Below are positions 16,821-25,715 of a stretch of DNA of 64,000 nucleotides, piece by piece. Source of the DNA: Halovenus rubra (GTDB lineage: Archaea; Halobacteriota; Halobacteria; Halobacteriales; Haloarculaceae); assembly GCF_026586665.1 (NCBI RefSeq), contig NZ_JAODIY010000004.1, positions 242,120-306,119 on the forward strand, read 5' to 3'. A program made the position numbers and the translations under genes. The stretch's first letter is position 1, and every line of letters begins with the position of its first letter. The notes under the pieces are model-generated. The model saw only the letters and a program-made list of their open reading frames with translations, was not told where the DNA came from and did no database searches.

Positions 16821-18221
16821 ATGAACGACGAGTACCAGTTTCTTGTTGATAGACTTGGCCAACGGCAGGTTTCGACAACCGAGGAGACACTGACCGAACA
16901 CAGCGGGGACTGGGCGACTCTTTCCGAGTGGATTACGCCGGAGCCTGTCGAGCCGGGTGTCGTTGTCTATCCCGAGACGACAGAAGATGTTGTGACGGTC
17001 CTGAAGACGGCGACTGAACGAGCGATTCCTGTCACACCATATGCTGCTGGAACGAGTCTCGAAGGCAATCCGGTCCCCGTCGACGGCGGTATCAGTATGA
17101 ACCTTACACGGATGGATACTGTGCGCTCAGTCCGCCCTGACGATTTCCAGATTGACGTCGAACCCGGTGTCATGGGGCCAGCAATTCAGGAGGCGGCCGG
17201 GAGCCATGGACTCTTTTTTCCGCCGCTTCCCTCCTCGGGCGACATCTCAACGATTGGTGGGATGATTGCTAACTCGGCAAGTGGGATGCAGACGGTCAAA
17301 TATGGAGAAGTCGCAGACTGGGTGCGTGAACTGGAAGTCGTCCTTGCAGACGGCTCAGTCATCACGACAGGATCAAAGGCACCCAAAACCTCAGCTGGGT
17401 ATAATCTTCGTGACCTCTTTGTCGGCAGTGAAGGGACACTCGGGGTCGTGACACGAGCGACGCTCGAACTCGCTGGTCGGCCCGAACAAAAACGTGGCGG
17501 GCGGGCAATCTTTGACACCCTCTCCGACGCGACAGCAGCGGTCATGGATATTGTCAGTTCAGGGGTCGATGTGGCAAAAGTTGAGCTGATGGACACCCAG
17601 TCTGCACGCATCTCGAATGCCTACACCGGTGCATCGCTGCCAAACGTACCGATGATTTTCTTAGAGTTCCATGCCGATCATAGTATTGCGGACGAAATCG
17701 CCTTTTGTCGCGCTGTTGTCGAGAGTCACGACCCACAGGCCTTCGAAATTGCTGGGGAAGAACGGATGGCTGAACTCTGGGAAGCACGAACGGAGCTTGC
17801 GTACGCGCTCTCAGAGTACGACCCTGAACGCCAACCCCTCCATGCAGGTGACGTTACTGTCCCGATTAGTGAATACGGGCCGACAATCGAGTATGCAAAG
17901 CGTCAGGCCGAGGAGACTGACCTGCTCGTTCCGTGTTTTGGACACGCGGGCGACGGCAACGTACATTACGCGATTCTTGTCAACGGAGACGACAAAGCAG
18001 AAATCGAACGCGGCAAAGAAGTCTATGCTGACCTCGTTGAGCGAGCGATTGCGGTTGGCGGAACCGCAACTGGAGAACACGGCATTGGCCGGGGCAAGCG
18101 CCAGTATCTTGTCGAGGAACACGGTGAACACGCAGTCGAAACAATGCGTGCAGTCAAACAGGCACTCGACCCGACAGGAACGCTCAACCCCGGGAAAATC
18201 TTTCCGGACGGAAGTGATTAG
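16821..18221 (+). CDS. FAD-linked glycolate/D-lactate oxidase (GlcD family)
   Basis: Flavoprotein of 466 residues that oxidises an alpha-hydroxy acid. The FAD-binding region contains YPETTEDVV, PYAAGTSLEGNPVPVDGG and the GGMIANSASGMQTVKYG loop. The C-terminal FAD-oxidase domain ends with CFGHAGDGNVHYAIL and TGEHGIGRGKRQYL, the metal and active-site His motifs of the GlcD/DLD group. Length is typical. No GlcE/GlcF or Fe-S partner is adjacent, so the electron acceptor is unclear. It stands alone 131 bp after cysC. Confidence 0.88.
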   Translation: MNDEYQFLVDRLGQRQVSTTEETLTEHSGDWATLSEWITPEPVEPGVVVYPETTEDVVTVLKTATERAIPVTPYAAGTSLEGNPVPVDGGISMNLTRMDTVRSVRPDDFQIDVEPGVMGPAIQEAAGSHGLFFPPLPSSGDISTIGGMIANSASGMQTVKYGEVADWVRELEVVLADGSVITTGSKAPKTSAGYNLRDLFVGSEGTLGVVTRATLELAGRPEQKRGGRAIFDTLSDATAAVMDIVSSGVDVAKVELMDTQSARISNAYTGASLPNVPMIFLEFHADHSIADEIAFCRAVVESHDPQAFEIAGEERMAELWEARTELAYALSEYDPERQPLHAGDVTVPISEYGPTIEYAKRQAEETDLLVPCFGHAGDGNVHYAILVNGDDKAEIERGKEVYADLVERAIAVGGTATGEHGIGRGKRQYLVEEHGEHAVETMRAVKQALDPTGTLNPGKIFPDGSD

Positions 18222-18222
18222 C

Positions 18223-18744
18223 TCATGGTCGAGGACTGCTCCAAGAGAGCAACGAATCTACCTGGTCGTGTGTCTGGGAAATCGTCTCAGAGTTGTCGAC
18301 TTGGTCGAAACCAATGGTAATCGGGTCGAACTCCGCCTTTAGTTCCCGGTACACGCTGAGGTCTGCATCGCTAATATCTTCACGAGATTCGATTCGCCGT
18401 GCGACGGTTTCCTCGTCACAAACAACACGGATGAGCTGAAACGAAACATCGTTGTCGTCGGCTACCGACTTTACCTGCTCGCGGTGAGCCACCTTGGTGA
18501 AGGTTGCATCGAGGACGACCGACGCGCCGTCTGTGAGATGCTGGTTAGCTTGGTCGACCAGTTCGTCGTACACGCGGTTGCGTTCTGCGTCCGAATAGGT
18601 CGGCTCATCAACCAGTTCTTTACGTATCGCATCGGTTCGAAGCCGAACGGCGTCAAGACGTTCCGTCATGTACGAGGAGACAGTCGACTTGCCAACCCCG
18701 GGGAGCCCACAGACCGCGACCAGTGTGTGGGCAGTTTCTATCAT
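18223..18744 (-). CDS. P-loop ATP-binding kinase-like protein
   Basis: A 173-residue AAA_33-type ATPase or kinase. Walker A is CGLPGVGKSTVSS near residue 13. RLRTDAIRKEL follows with the Asp and Arg typical of small-molecule kinases, then VVLDATFTKVAHRE (Walker B-like) and a VARRIESRE lid. The start overlaps the phnE stop by four bases (ATGA), placing it at the end of the phosphonate-type transporter operon. A kinase acting on the transported compound is a natural guess; no substrate motif supports it directly. Confidence 0.8.
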   Translation of the reverse strand: MIETAHTLVAVCGLPGVGKSTVSSYMTERLDAVRLRTDAIRKELVDEPTYSDAERNRVYDELVDQANQHLTDGASVVLDATFTKVAHREQVKSVADDNDVSFQLIRVVCDEETVARRIESREDISDADLSVYRELKAEFDPITIGFDQVDNSETISQTHDQVDSLLSWSSPRP

Positions 18745-19829
18745 TTCAGGACTGATTGTGCCATTCGGTTCGGGAAGCCAGTAATCAGCTCCCAGATACC
18801 CATTTTCTGTTCGTCCGAGCGGAGGCGGTGCCGGAGACGCTGGCTGAACAACTCAACCGAGATAATCAGGATGAAGATAGCAAACAGCGCTGCCATCATA
18901 TCGGTAAATCGAAGCAGGCCTCGCTGAGACTCGACGATGAATCCCAGACCACCGGCGCCAATAACACCGACAGAGACCGCGACGCGGACATTGATCTCGA
19001 AGATGTACAGTGTCCACGCAATGAACGCTGTTCGAACCTGACTTAGCATCCCGAAGAACACGACTTGGGGCTTGCTTGCCCCGGTTGTTCGCATCGCCTC
19101 GATAGGGCCGTCCTCTATCTCTTCGAGTTCGTCGACGAACAGCCGTCCGAGGTTACCAATGGTGTCGAACGCGATTGCGAGTGATGCCGAGGCGGGGCCA
19201 AGTCCCAACAGCGGAATGAAAATCAGTGCCCAGATAATTGCCGGAACTGACCGGATGAACGACATCGTACCACGGAAGATGAAGTTGAACGGGAACGGCG
19301 TGACCCGCTCGGACCCCATCGTTCCGAACACGAGTGCAAGCGGGAAGCCGAGCACAGTCCCGATGAATCCCATCGCAAGCGTAACACCCGCTTCTCCGAA
19401 TATCCGGAAAATGCCAAGCTCAGTAAAGAAGAACGCGTAGATGTCGCCCAGATTTGGCGGCCACTGGAAGAGTAGCCCACCGACTTCCGGGTCGTACAGG
19501 AGATTCTCTTGCTGGATAAATTCGAAATACTCGGTGATATCGAGGAACGGGAGTGCTCCAATCGAGATTGTCGGGAAGAATGGATTCGCACCGTGGAACA
19601 TCGAATTAAGCAGCGACTCCATTCGGAAGTCCGCTGCTAACAACTCAGCAGCGGCAAAGGCTTGTACTGTAACAAAGCCAAGGAAGACAAGCAGGGCCAG
19701 CCAGCCAAATGCTCGCCGTCGCCGAGTCTGTTTGATTTTATCGAACTGGGCGGTAATGGCGGATTGTGGACTCTCTTCGCCTGTTGTGCCACCATCTGGC
19801 ACTACATCTGCGTCTGTCTTTTCGCTCAC
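18741..19829 (-). CDS. phnE: Phosphonate-type ABC transporter permease
   Basis: Membrane permease of 362 residues. A cytoplasmic Asp/Glu-rich N-terminus precedes one helix, then the BPD-transport core from about residue 120 with several helices. The EAA loop reads EAMRTTGASKPQVVFFGMLSQV. It resembles PhnE/PtxC permeases for phosphonate, phosphite or phosphate. It overlaps phnC upstream and the kinase downstream by four bases each. Confidence 0.9.
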   Translation of the reverse strand: MSEKTDADVVPDGGTTGEESPQSAITAQFDKIKQTRRRRAFGWLALLVFLGFVTVQAFAAAELLAADFRMESLLNSMFHGANPFFPTISIGALPFLDITEYFEFIQQENLLYDPEVGGLLFQWPPNLGDIYAFFFTELGIFRIFGEAGVTLAMGFIGTVLGFPLALVFGTMGSERVTPFPFNFIFRGTMSFIRSVPAIIWALIFIPLLGLGPASASLAIAFDTIGNLGRLFVDELEEIEDGPIEAMRTTGASKPQVVFFGMLSQVRTAFIAWTLYIFEINVRVAVSVGVIGAGGLGFIVESQRGLLRFTDMMAALFAIFILIISVELFSQRLRHRLRSDEQKMGIWELITGFPNRMAQSVLK

Positions 19830-20602
19830 GCTTTTACCTCTTTTTCCTTCGGGTCGCCCGAGCTACCGACAAACATGCCTTCGGTATCGATATCGCCGTA
19901 AATTTTATCCACGGCATCTATCGTGAGGTCGTCTCGGTAGCCGTCGAACACCTTCTTGCCGTTCCTGAGGCCGATAAACCGATGACCGAACTTGCGTGCG
20001 ATGTTGACCTGATGGAGACTACAGAACGTCGACAGTCCTCGGTCCTCGGATGCAGCCCGCAGGTAGCGCATCACGTCCTGTGCGCTGCCAGGGTCGAGAC
20101 TTGCTACCGGCTCGTCAGCCAGTAGTACATCCGACTGTTGGACGAGCGCACGTGCAATACCAACCCGTTGCTGTTGTCCGCCACTCATCCGTCGGGCTTT
20201 CTTCTCTGCTTCGTCCAGCAGTCCGACCGTATCTAGTGCTTCCAGTGCACGGTGTTTCTCCTCTTTGTCCTGTAACTGGAGGATACTCGTGAGTAGTCCA
20301 TTCCGATGGACACCACCCGACAGCGCGTTTGAGTACGCTGACATATCACCGATGATATTGTGTTGCTGGAAAATCATCGCTATCTCCGGGCGCGGAGCGG
20401 TAATCGGTTCGTCACCGAACAGAATCTGCCCCTCTGATGGAGAGGTCAGTCCGCACATCGACCGCAAAAGTGTCGACTTCCCGGAGCCGGAGACGCCAAG
20501 AATAATGACAAATTCGCCTTCCGGCACCTCGAAAGAAACGTCGTCAAGGGCGACAGTCTCTCCGAACTGCTTCGTGAGACTGTCGACCACGATTTTGCTC
20601 AT
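19826..20602 (-). CDS. phnC: Phosphonate-type ABC transporter ATP-binding protein
   Basis: ABC ATPase of 258 residues. Walker A is LGVSGSGKSTLLRS, the Q-loop IFQQHNIIGDMS, the signature MSGGQQQRVGIARAL, Walker B DVLLADEPVASLDPGS, and the switch His is in CSLHQVNIA. The segment order, including the HQVNIARKFGHRFIGLR block, fits the PhnC subfamily. It starts 24 bp after the binding-protein gene and overlaps phnE. Confidence 0.93.
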   Translation of the reverse strand: MSKIVVDSLTKQFGETVALDDVSFEVPEGEFVIILGVSGSGKSTLLRSMCGLTSPSEGQILFGDEPITAPRPEIAMIFQQHNIIGDMSAYSNALSGGVHRNGLLTSILQLQDKEEKHRALEALDTVGLLDEAEKKARRMSGGQQQRVGIARALVQQSDVLLADEPVASLDPGSAQDVMRYLRAASEDRGLSTFCSLHQVNIARKFGHRFIGLRNGKKVFDGYRDDLTIDAVDKIYGDIDTEGMFVGSSGDPKEKEVKA

Positions 20603-20626
20603 GATTACTGTTCGAGTTGCGGTTAC

Positions 20627-21796
20627 TTACAGTTCTTCCCAAGCGAGGCCGAGTTCGTTGCCGAGCTCGACGATTGGGTTGTAGTACTCTTTGTTGGCTT
20701 CTTTGACACCGCTGAACCAGAGTGAGTGGTCATCAACCAACTGGACATCTGCTTTCTCCTGCTTTGAGAGTTCGCTCTCTTCTTTATCAAGCAGGCTTGG
20801 GTCTACCCCTAGCTCTTCGGCGAGTGAAGACTCTGATTCGTGCTGGTAGGCCTCTTTCGGTGCTTCAATCATCAGGTTCCGGACCTCATCTTTAATCGAC
20901 TCTTCCCATGCAGCATTGCTCACGATAGGAGCACGGGGGATGGGGTCAGATACTGCAAGTAGATCGAGCTGTGGGTCACGTTCACCAGCGCCTTCGTACT
21001 CAACGGAGATATCGACGAAGTCTTGAGACATTTCTTCGAACTGCTCTTTGGGGACGTGCGCTGCCGTCGAGAATGCACCCGTACCTGCAGCAGCGAGACG
21101 GTCGTCCTTAATCATCTGCTTGCGTGCAGTCGTGTGGTCCGATGCACGAATATCGAAGTCTTCCGGCTTGCCACCCGGTGCGCCGCCGATGTCGAGTCCT
21201 GCCTTTTTCATCATCAGGAGGGGGAACATCGTGCCAGAGACCGATGTCTGCGAAGCCGTCGCAACTGTCTTTCCTTTGAGATCGCTGAGACTTTCAACTC
21301 CGCTGTCAGCTGTTGTCGTAATCAGCGAGAAGTAGCGTTCAGCACCGTATGCAACGCGGACACCGGTAACATCGATTTGGTCTGGAATCTGTGCAACAGC
21401 ACCCGGAGACACGTCAGCGAAGACGCGGTCTCCGTCGCTTGCACGGCGGAGTTCCTGTGCTGTACCTGCGTAGCTCGCTGTCGGAATACCGTTAATTTCG
21501 ACATCAGCTTCGGACTCGATGTATTCGAAAAGAGGGCTGTACTGGACCGTAATTTCGATTGCCTCTTGGGCCGGGTTCATGACCCAATCAATCTTCGTGG
21601 TCGTGTCTTCTGTGGTGTCTCCACCGTCACTGCTATCGTCACCGTCACTGCTATCGTCACCGTCACTGCTATCGCCACCGTCACTGCTATCATCGTCGCC
21701 ACCAATACAACCAGCGAGGAGACCGGTTGTCGCAAGACCTGTTGTTGCGATAAACTTACGACGCGTTTCTTTCGTATTGGCACGCTTGTCTGCCAT
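20627..21796 (-). CDS. phnD: Phosphonate-type ABC substrate-binding lipoprotein
   Basis: Extracytoplasmic binding protein of 389 residues, exported by Tat and lipid-anchored: ETRRKFIATTG, then LLAGC lipobox (Cys about 30). An acidic tether of four DSSDG-type repeats precedes the PhnD domain, which shows YSPLFEYIESEADVEI, LSDLKGKTVATASQTSVSG and the TARKQMIKDDRLAA region. Ligands of the family are phosphonates, phosphite or phosphate; no C-P lyase genes are present here. It is the first gene of phnD-phnC-phnE-kinase. Confidence 0.92.
   Translation of the reverse strand: MADKRANTKETRRKFIATTGLATTGLLAGCIGGDDDSSDGGDSSDGDDSSDGDDSSDGGDTTEDTTTKIDWVMNPAQEAIEITVQYSPLFEYIESEADVEINGIPTASYAGTAQELRRASDGDRVFADVSPGAVAQIPDQIDVTGVRVAYGAERYFSLITTTADSGVESLSDLKGKTVATASQTSVSGTMFPLLMMKKAGLDIGGAPGGKPEDFDIRASDHTTARKQMIKDDRLAAAGTGAFSTAAHVPKEQFEEMSQDFVDISVEYEGAGERDPQLDLLAVSDPIPRAPIVSNAAWEESIKDEVRNLMIEAPKEAYQHESESSLAEELGVDPSLLDKEESELSKQEKADVQLVDDHSLWFSGVKEANKEYYNPIVELGNELGLAWEEL
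21623..21694 (-). repeat. 18-bp tandem repeat in phnD tether
   Basis: Four 18-bp units starting at 21623, 21641, 21659 and 21677; the first two are identical and the others differ by one or two bases. They encode the Asp/Ser-rich spacer between the lipid anchor and the binding domain, so unit gain or loss keeps frame. Confidence 0.8.
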
Positions 21797-22110
21797 TCTG
21801 AATTAGAAAAGCTTGCCACTACCCATATGTCTTTCTAATATGATAGCACAATAGGCCCTACAGATGGTTTTCCGTACTTAACGGTACTTATTCGTATAAT
21901 CTAGTATATAGTATTGTATAGTTGTATATACCCAAAACCAACAAATCGTGTGAGTGATAATTACTCCATCTGGACCTCACTGAGAGCGTGGTCTGTTGGC
22001 TGTTGGTTGTTGGACAACTGCACCGAAACTGACCTGACTACGGGGTCGTTGCTCGATAGCGAATTAAACCGGAGCGTCAGACTTGTAGGCAGGAACCGAG
22101 AAGTATTGCT
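21797..22110. promoter_or_regulatory. Divergent promoter region phnD / CBS gene
   Basis: A 314-bp AT-rich gap. GTACTTA occurs twice exactly 10 bases apart (21874 and 21884), one helical turn, with CCGT...ACGG symmetry around the first. A TATA-rich stretch lies at 21895-21930 and includes ATATAGTATTGT, shared with the HalX promoter. The repeats are a candidate binding site controlling phnD. Confidence 0.4.
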
Positions 22111-22560
22111 ATGGCAGTTATCGATATCGCGCGGACGAACGTCGTCACTGTCGAGCCAACCGAGGCAGTGGCTGATGTCATCCGGCGGATGCACGGGGAA
22201 GCAGTTGGGAGTGTTGTTGTCACTGACGGGGAGGAGCCACTTGGACTGGTCAGCGACCGTGACTTGGCGATGGCGGTTCTTGACGAAGCGTTCGACGCCG
22301 ATGAGACCGCCATCGAAGATATTGTCGATGAGGAAACACCAACTATCGACGCCGAAGCAGGTGTCTATGACTTGGTGGAACTTCTCTCACAGAAGGGACG
22401 CCGCCGCGTTCCAGTCGTCGAGAACGGTGAGCTTGCAGGTATCATCTCGCTGAGTGATGTGGTTGTCCTGTTGGGAATGGAACTTCAGCACGTAGCGACT
22501 GCAATCCGAAGCTCCGCTCCTGCGTACGAAGGCTCTGGGATGCAGTACTACCACGACTGA
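22111..22560 (+). CDS. Two-CBS-domain protein
   Basis: Cytoplasmic protein of 149 residues consisting of one Bateman module: CBS1 (about 5-65, VVTVEPTEAVADVIRRM to GLVSDRDLAMAVL) and CBS2 (about 72-130, TIDAEAGVYDLVELLSQKG to GIISLSDVVVLL). Such modules bind adenosine nucleotides and act as energy sensors or partners of another enzyme. It lies 55 bp before the NAD kinase fusion on the same strand. No fused effector domain. Confidence 0.88.
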   Translation: MAVIDIARTNVVTVEPTEAVADVIRRMHGEAVGSVVVTDGEEPLGLVSDRDLAMAVLDEAFDADETAIEDIVDEETPTIDAEAGVYDLVELLSQKGRRRVPVVENGELAGIISLSDVVVLLGMELQHVATAIRSSAPAYEGSGMQYYHD

Positions 22561-22615
22561 GGATGCCGGTAGCCAGACACAGAAGATACTCACGACGCTC
22601 CCGTACGGACAGGCA

Positions 22616-24322
22616 ATGAGAGGGTCACGGCTGGTCACAACAGAACGGGTTGTCTGTATCACAGCACCCGGTGCTGATGCAGTCGTCGAGTCAGTGGCAG
22701 ACGCCGTTGCCTCCCACGGACTCGCGTTCGTGACCTACGAGGTTGGAAACACCGTTGAGGAGTCTCGCCTCGCGGGTGGCGATGTCCTCGGTGTGGTCGT
22801 CGGTGGTGATGGCACGTTTCTTCGGGCAGTACAGGAGTTTGCACCGCGAGAAATCCCAATTCTCGGCATTGACTCTGGCACGCTCGGATTCTTGACTGTG
22901 ACCTCACCGGACGCCGTCGACGAAAGCTTCAACGAAATTCTCGACGGCGAGGCGACGGTAACAGACCATCTCCAAGCGCGCGTAACCGCAGAGGGTATCG
23001 ACGAGACTGCGATCAACGAGATACAGTTTACATCGCCGACAGCGGTGACTGATGGTGTGGACACAGAATTTGGAACAACAGCCGGAACCAGCACGGGAGA
23101 CTGCGAGCTTGAAGTCTTTGCCGATGGGGAGTATATCGGCCGATACGATGGCGGCGGGCTTCTTGTGAACACACCAACTGGAAGTACGGCGATGGCACTC
23201 TCCTCGGGTGGTCCTGTCCACTTTCCTGCCGGCAACGCGACGCTACAACTGACGCCACAACATACCAACAACTCAGCAGCGCGGCCGCTCGTTGTCGATG
23301 CTGATACGGAGATTACAGTTGTCCCACAGACGGCTGTCTGTGTCTCTGTTGACGGTGCACGGCCCGAGATAACTGCCAGTCCGGGGACGAAGTTTACTGT
23401 AACAGATGCCAAAACGCCAGCCAGACTGGTCACGTGTTCGAACAGCGAGTCAATGATGGATGCGTTAACGACGAAACTCGGCTGGAATGCTGGGAAACCG
23501 GCTGAGAAACTAATATCTGACCCGAAAGCCGGGCCGACCGACTTGCTCACGAGAGCCGGTGAATTTGCACGGGAAGCCGCACTCGCTGCCGGTGGGCCGG
23601 CACGCCGTATCTATAACCAAATCGAACGCTCGGACTCGGGGCTTGTAAGTGGGGAACTTGTCGGCGCTGCCATCTCCCGGACTGAACAGATTATCACCTC
23701 TATTTTACACACTGCCTTTCCGGAACACGCTATTCTCTCCGAGGGGTGGACTGTTGAGTCGGGTGAGGGACCGTACACGTGGATTATCGACCCCGTTGAT
23801 GGGACAGGAAACTTTGCACACGGGAATCCAAGTTTTACTGTCGCTATTGCACTCGTCCGGAATGGCAGACCCGTTCTCGGTGTCGTCTACAGCCCTGTTA
23901 CTGAGGAACTTTTCCATGCCGTCGATGGGAGAGGGGCATACCGCAACGAAACGCCAATAGCGCCGACCGACCGCAGCCGAATCGACGAGAGTATGCTACT
24001 CTCGGGATACGACCCAACTGGCGAGTTCCTCAAGCAGTTCTACCGCAATGCGCGTGGCGTCCGTCGCCTTGGCTGTGCTTCGTTGCATCTTTGCTACGTA
24101 GCTGCAGGGAGTGCTGATGCTCACTGGGAGTACGATACGTACCCCTGGGACGTTGCTGCTGGCCTCTGTATTCTCCGTGAGGCTGGTGGTGTGGCAACGC
24201 ATTCTGACGGGAGTGAGTATGGACTACGACTCGATGATACCGAGAAGCGGTCGTCGCTTCTCACCTCGAATGGCCCGCTCCACGGTGCCCTTCTCGAAGG
24301 GTTTCCCGATGGTGGATTCTGA
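22616..24322 (+). CDS. NAD kinase - inositol monophosphatase-like fusion
   Basis: A 568-residue two-domain cytoplasmic enzyme. Domain 1 (about 8-275) is NAD kinase: VVGGDGTFLRAV at 61-72 and NTPTGSTAMALSSGGP near 185. Domain 2 (about 305-568) is an IMPase/FBPase-fold phosphatase: WIIDPVDGTGNF near 391 and YPWDVAAGLCILREAGG near 510 supply metal-binding Asp residues. The early Asp of the usual DLVT-x2-D block is not evident (GLVSGELVGAAISRTE). The phosphatase may act on NADP, giving opposing activities in one chain. The known archaeal NADP phosphatase/NAD kinase (MJ0917) has, as I recall, the opposite domain order. No frameshift separates the domains. Confidence 0.88.
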   Translation: MRGSRLVTTERVVCITAPGADAVVESVADAVASHGLAFVTYEVGNTVEESRLAGGDVLGVVVGGDGTFLRAVQEFAPREIPILGIDSGTLGFLTVTSPDAVDESFNEILDGEATVTDHLQARVTAEGIDETAINEIQFTSPTAVTDGVDTEFGTTAGTSTGDCELEVFADGEYIGRYDGGGLLVNTPTGSTAMALSSGGPVHFPAGNATLQLTPQHTNNSAARPLVVDADTEITVVPQTAVCVSVDGARPEITASPGTKFTVTDAKTPARLVTCSNSESMMDALTTKLGWNAGKPAEKLISDPKAGPTDLLTRAGEFAREAALAAGGPARRIYNQIERSDSGLVSGELVGAAISRTEQIITSILHTAFPEHAILSEGWTVESGEGPYTWIIDPVDGTGNFAHGNPSFTVAIALVRNGRPVLGVVYSPVTEELFHAVDGRGAYRNETPIAPTDRSRIDESMLLSGYDPTGEFLKQFYRNARGVRRLGCASLHLCYVAAGSADAHWEYDTYPWDVAAGLCILREAGGVATHSDGSEYGLRLDDTEKRSSLLTSNGPLHGALLEGFPDGGF

Positions 24323-24395
24323 CCAAACAAGCGGTTGTGCCCCCTGTAGACACGGGAGCGCAATATACAAGCAGGTCCTTACACAACTAACGGTA

Positions 24396-25445
24396 ATGAC
24401 AGAGGAGACTGTGGACCATCGACGCCTCATCATCGCTGGCACAGGCATTGCAGGATTGTCGGCGGCTATCTACGCTGGCCGAGCGAACAATGACCCGCTC
24501 GTTCTCGAAGGCGACGAGCCAGGCGGGCAACTCACGCTCACGACTGATGTGGCAAACTACCCGGGCTTCCCTGACGGTATCGGCGGCCCAGAACTGGTCA
24601 ACAAAATGAAAGAGCAGGCGACGCAGTTCGGTGCGGATATTGACCACGGCGTTGTGGAAGATGTTACCAAACTCGATGACGGCAAGATTCGTGTCGAGTG
24701 TTCGAACGATGATGTCTATACTGCGGACGCGTTTATCGCCGCTTCGGGAGCGAGCGCCCGCACGCTTGGTGTTCCCGGTGAAGACGAACTCATGGGCTAT
24801 GGTCTTTCAACGTGTGCAACCTGTGACGGGGCGTTTTTCCGGGGTGAAGATATGCTCGTTGTCGGTGGCGGCGACGCAGCCATGGAGGAGGCAACATTTC
24901 TCACGAAGTTTGCAGATACTGTTTACATCGCCCACCGCCGCGAGGAGTTCCGTGCGGAGGCCCACTGGGTCGACCGTGTAGCGAAAAAAGTCGACGAAGG
25001 TGATATCGAGATTCTGCGCAACACCGAGTTACTCGAAATTCACGGCTCTCAGGAGGAAGGCGTTGACCACGTCACACTTGCCGAAAACTCCTCAGGTTAT
25101 CCGAAAGATAACCTCGATGACCCCGAAACGAACAGCGTCGATATGGATGTGGGTGCAGTCTTTTATGCGATTGGTCACACGCCAAACACAGGTTACTTCG
25201 ATGATACAGATGTCGACCTCGACGAGACGGGGTATATTGAGACGACGGGTGGCAGCGGCGGCGGGCAGACACGGACCGGTGTCGAGGGCATCTTTGCTGC
25301 CGGCGACGTGGTCGACCACCACTACCAGCAGGCGATTACGGCCGGCGGCATGGGAACCAAAGCCGCACTCGACGTTGACGAGTATCTCGAAGACGTTCCA
25401 GAGACCAAGACGAATACACCCGAAGCAGCCACAGGCGACGACTGA
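24396..25445 (+). CDS. trxB: Thioredoxin-disulfide reductase family protein
   Basis: FAD- and pyridine-nucleotide-dependent reductase of 349 residues. The FAD site is IAGTGIAGLSAAIYAGRA, the redox-active pair CATCDGAFF, the second nucleotide fold VVGGGDAAMEEA with HRREEFRAE, and the late FAD motif GIFAAGDVVDHHYQQ. An Asp/Glu/Thr-rich tail of about 20 residues follows. The ATG at 24396 immediately precedes the FAD domain; the frame is open upstream inside the previous gene but not family-like. No thioredoxin gene is adjacent. Confidence 0.93.
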   Translation: MTEETVDHRRLIIAGTGIAGLSAAIYAGRANNDPLVLEGDEPGGQLTLTTDVANYPGFPDGIGGPELVNKMKEQATQFGADIDHGVVEDVTKLDDGKIRVECSNDDVYTADAFIAASGASARTLGVPGEDELMGYGLSTCATCDGAFFRGEDMLVVGGGDAAMEEATFLTKFADTVYIAHRREEFRAEAHWVDRVAKKVDEGDIEILRNTELLEIHGSQEEGVDHVTLAENSSGYPKDNLDDPETNSVDMDVGAVFYAIGHTPNTGYFDDTDVDLDETGYIETTGGSGGGQTRTGVEGIFAAGDVVDHHYQQAITAGGMGTKAALDVDEYLEDVPETKTNTPEAATGDD

Positions 25446-25487
25446 TACTTACTTGATGCGGGGGCGTGTACCCCCACTTGAGACGCC

Positions 25488-25688
25488 ATGGACGGGTACC
25501 GTCTGTTACCGCGACTGGGATACGCTGGTCTCTATTTTGTTACTGCAGGCATGCTTGTGGCGAGTTCGCTTGGAACGTTTCTTGGATTGTTCGCGTTCGG
25601 GTCGATAGTCTGGTGGCCGACACTTCTTTTTCTGGTTGTGGTGTTCGCTCTGGAACTTCACCGCTTTTATGTCCTCAACCTAGCGTAA
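25488..25688 (+). CDS. Small two-helix membrane protein
   Basis: A 66-residue protein with two hydrophobic segments (about 12-33 and 36-58) and short basic ends. It lies 42 bp after trxB on the same strand. Not recognised; likely a haloarchaeal membrane peptide of unknown function. Confidence 0.6.
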   Translation: MDGYRLLPRLGYAGLYFVTAGMLVASSLGTFLGLFAFGSIVWWPTLLFLVVVFALELHRFYVLNLA

Positions 25689-25715
25689 TTTCTCGTCCGG
25701 ACGCGTGTCTATCCA

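Noticed and set aside
16821..18221. D-lactate dehydrogenase as part of a lactate racemase system with larC
   Set aside because: The genes are 7.5 kb apart with unrelated operons between, and larA/B/E are missing.
21023..21838. Plus-strand frame with repetitive VTAIVTVTAI sequence
   Set aside because: Shadow of phnD; the repeat is the reverse reading of its DSSDG tether.
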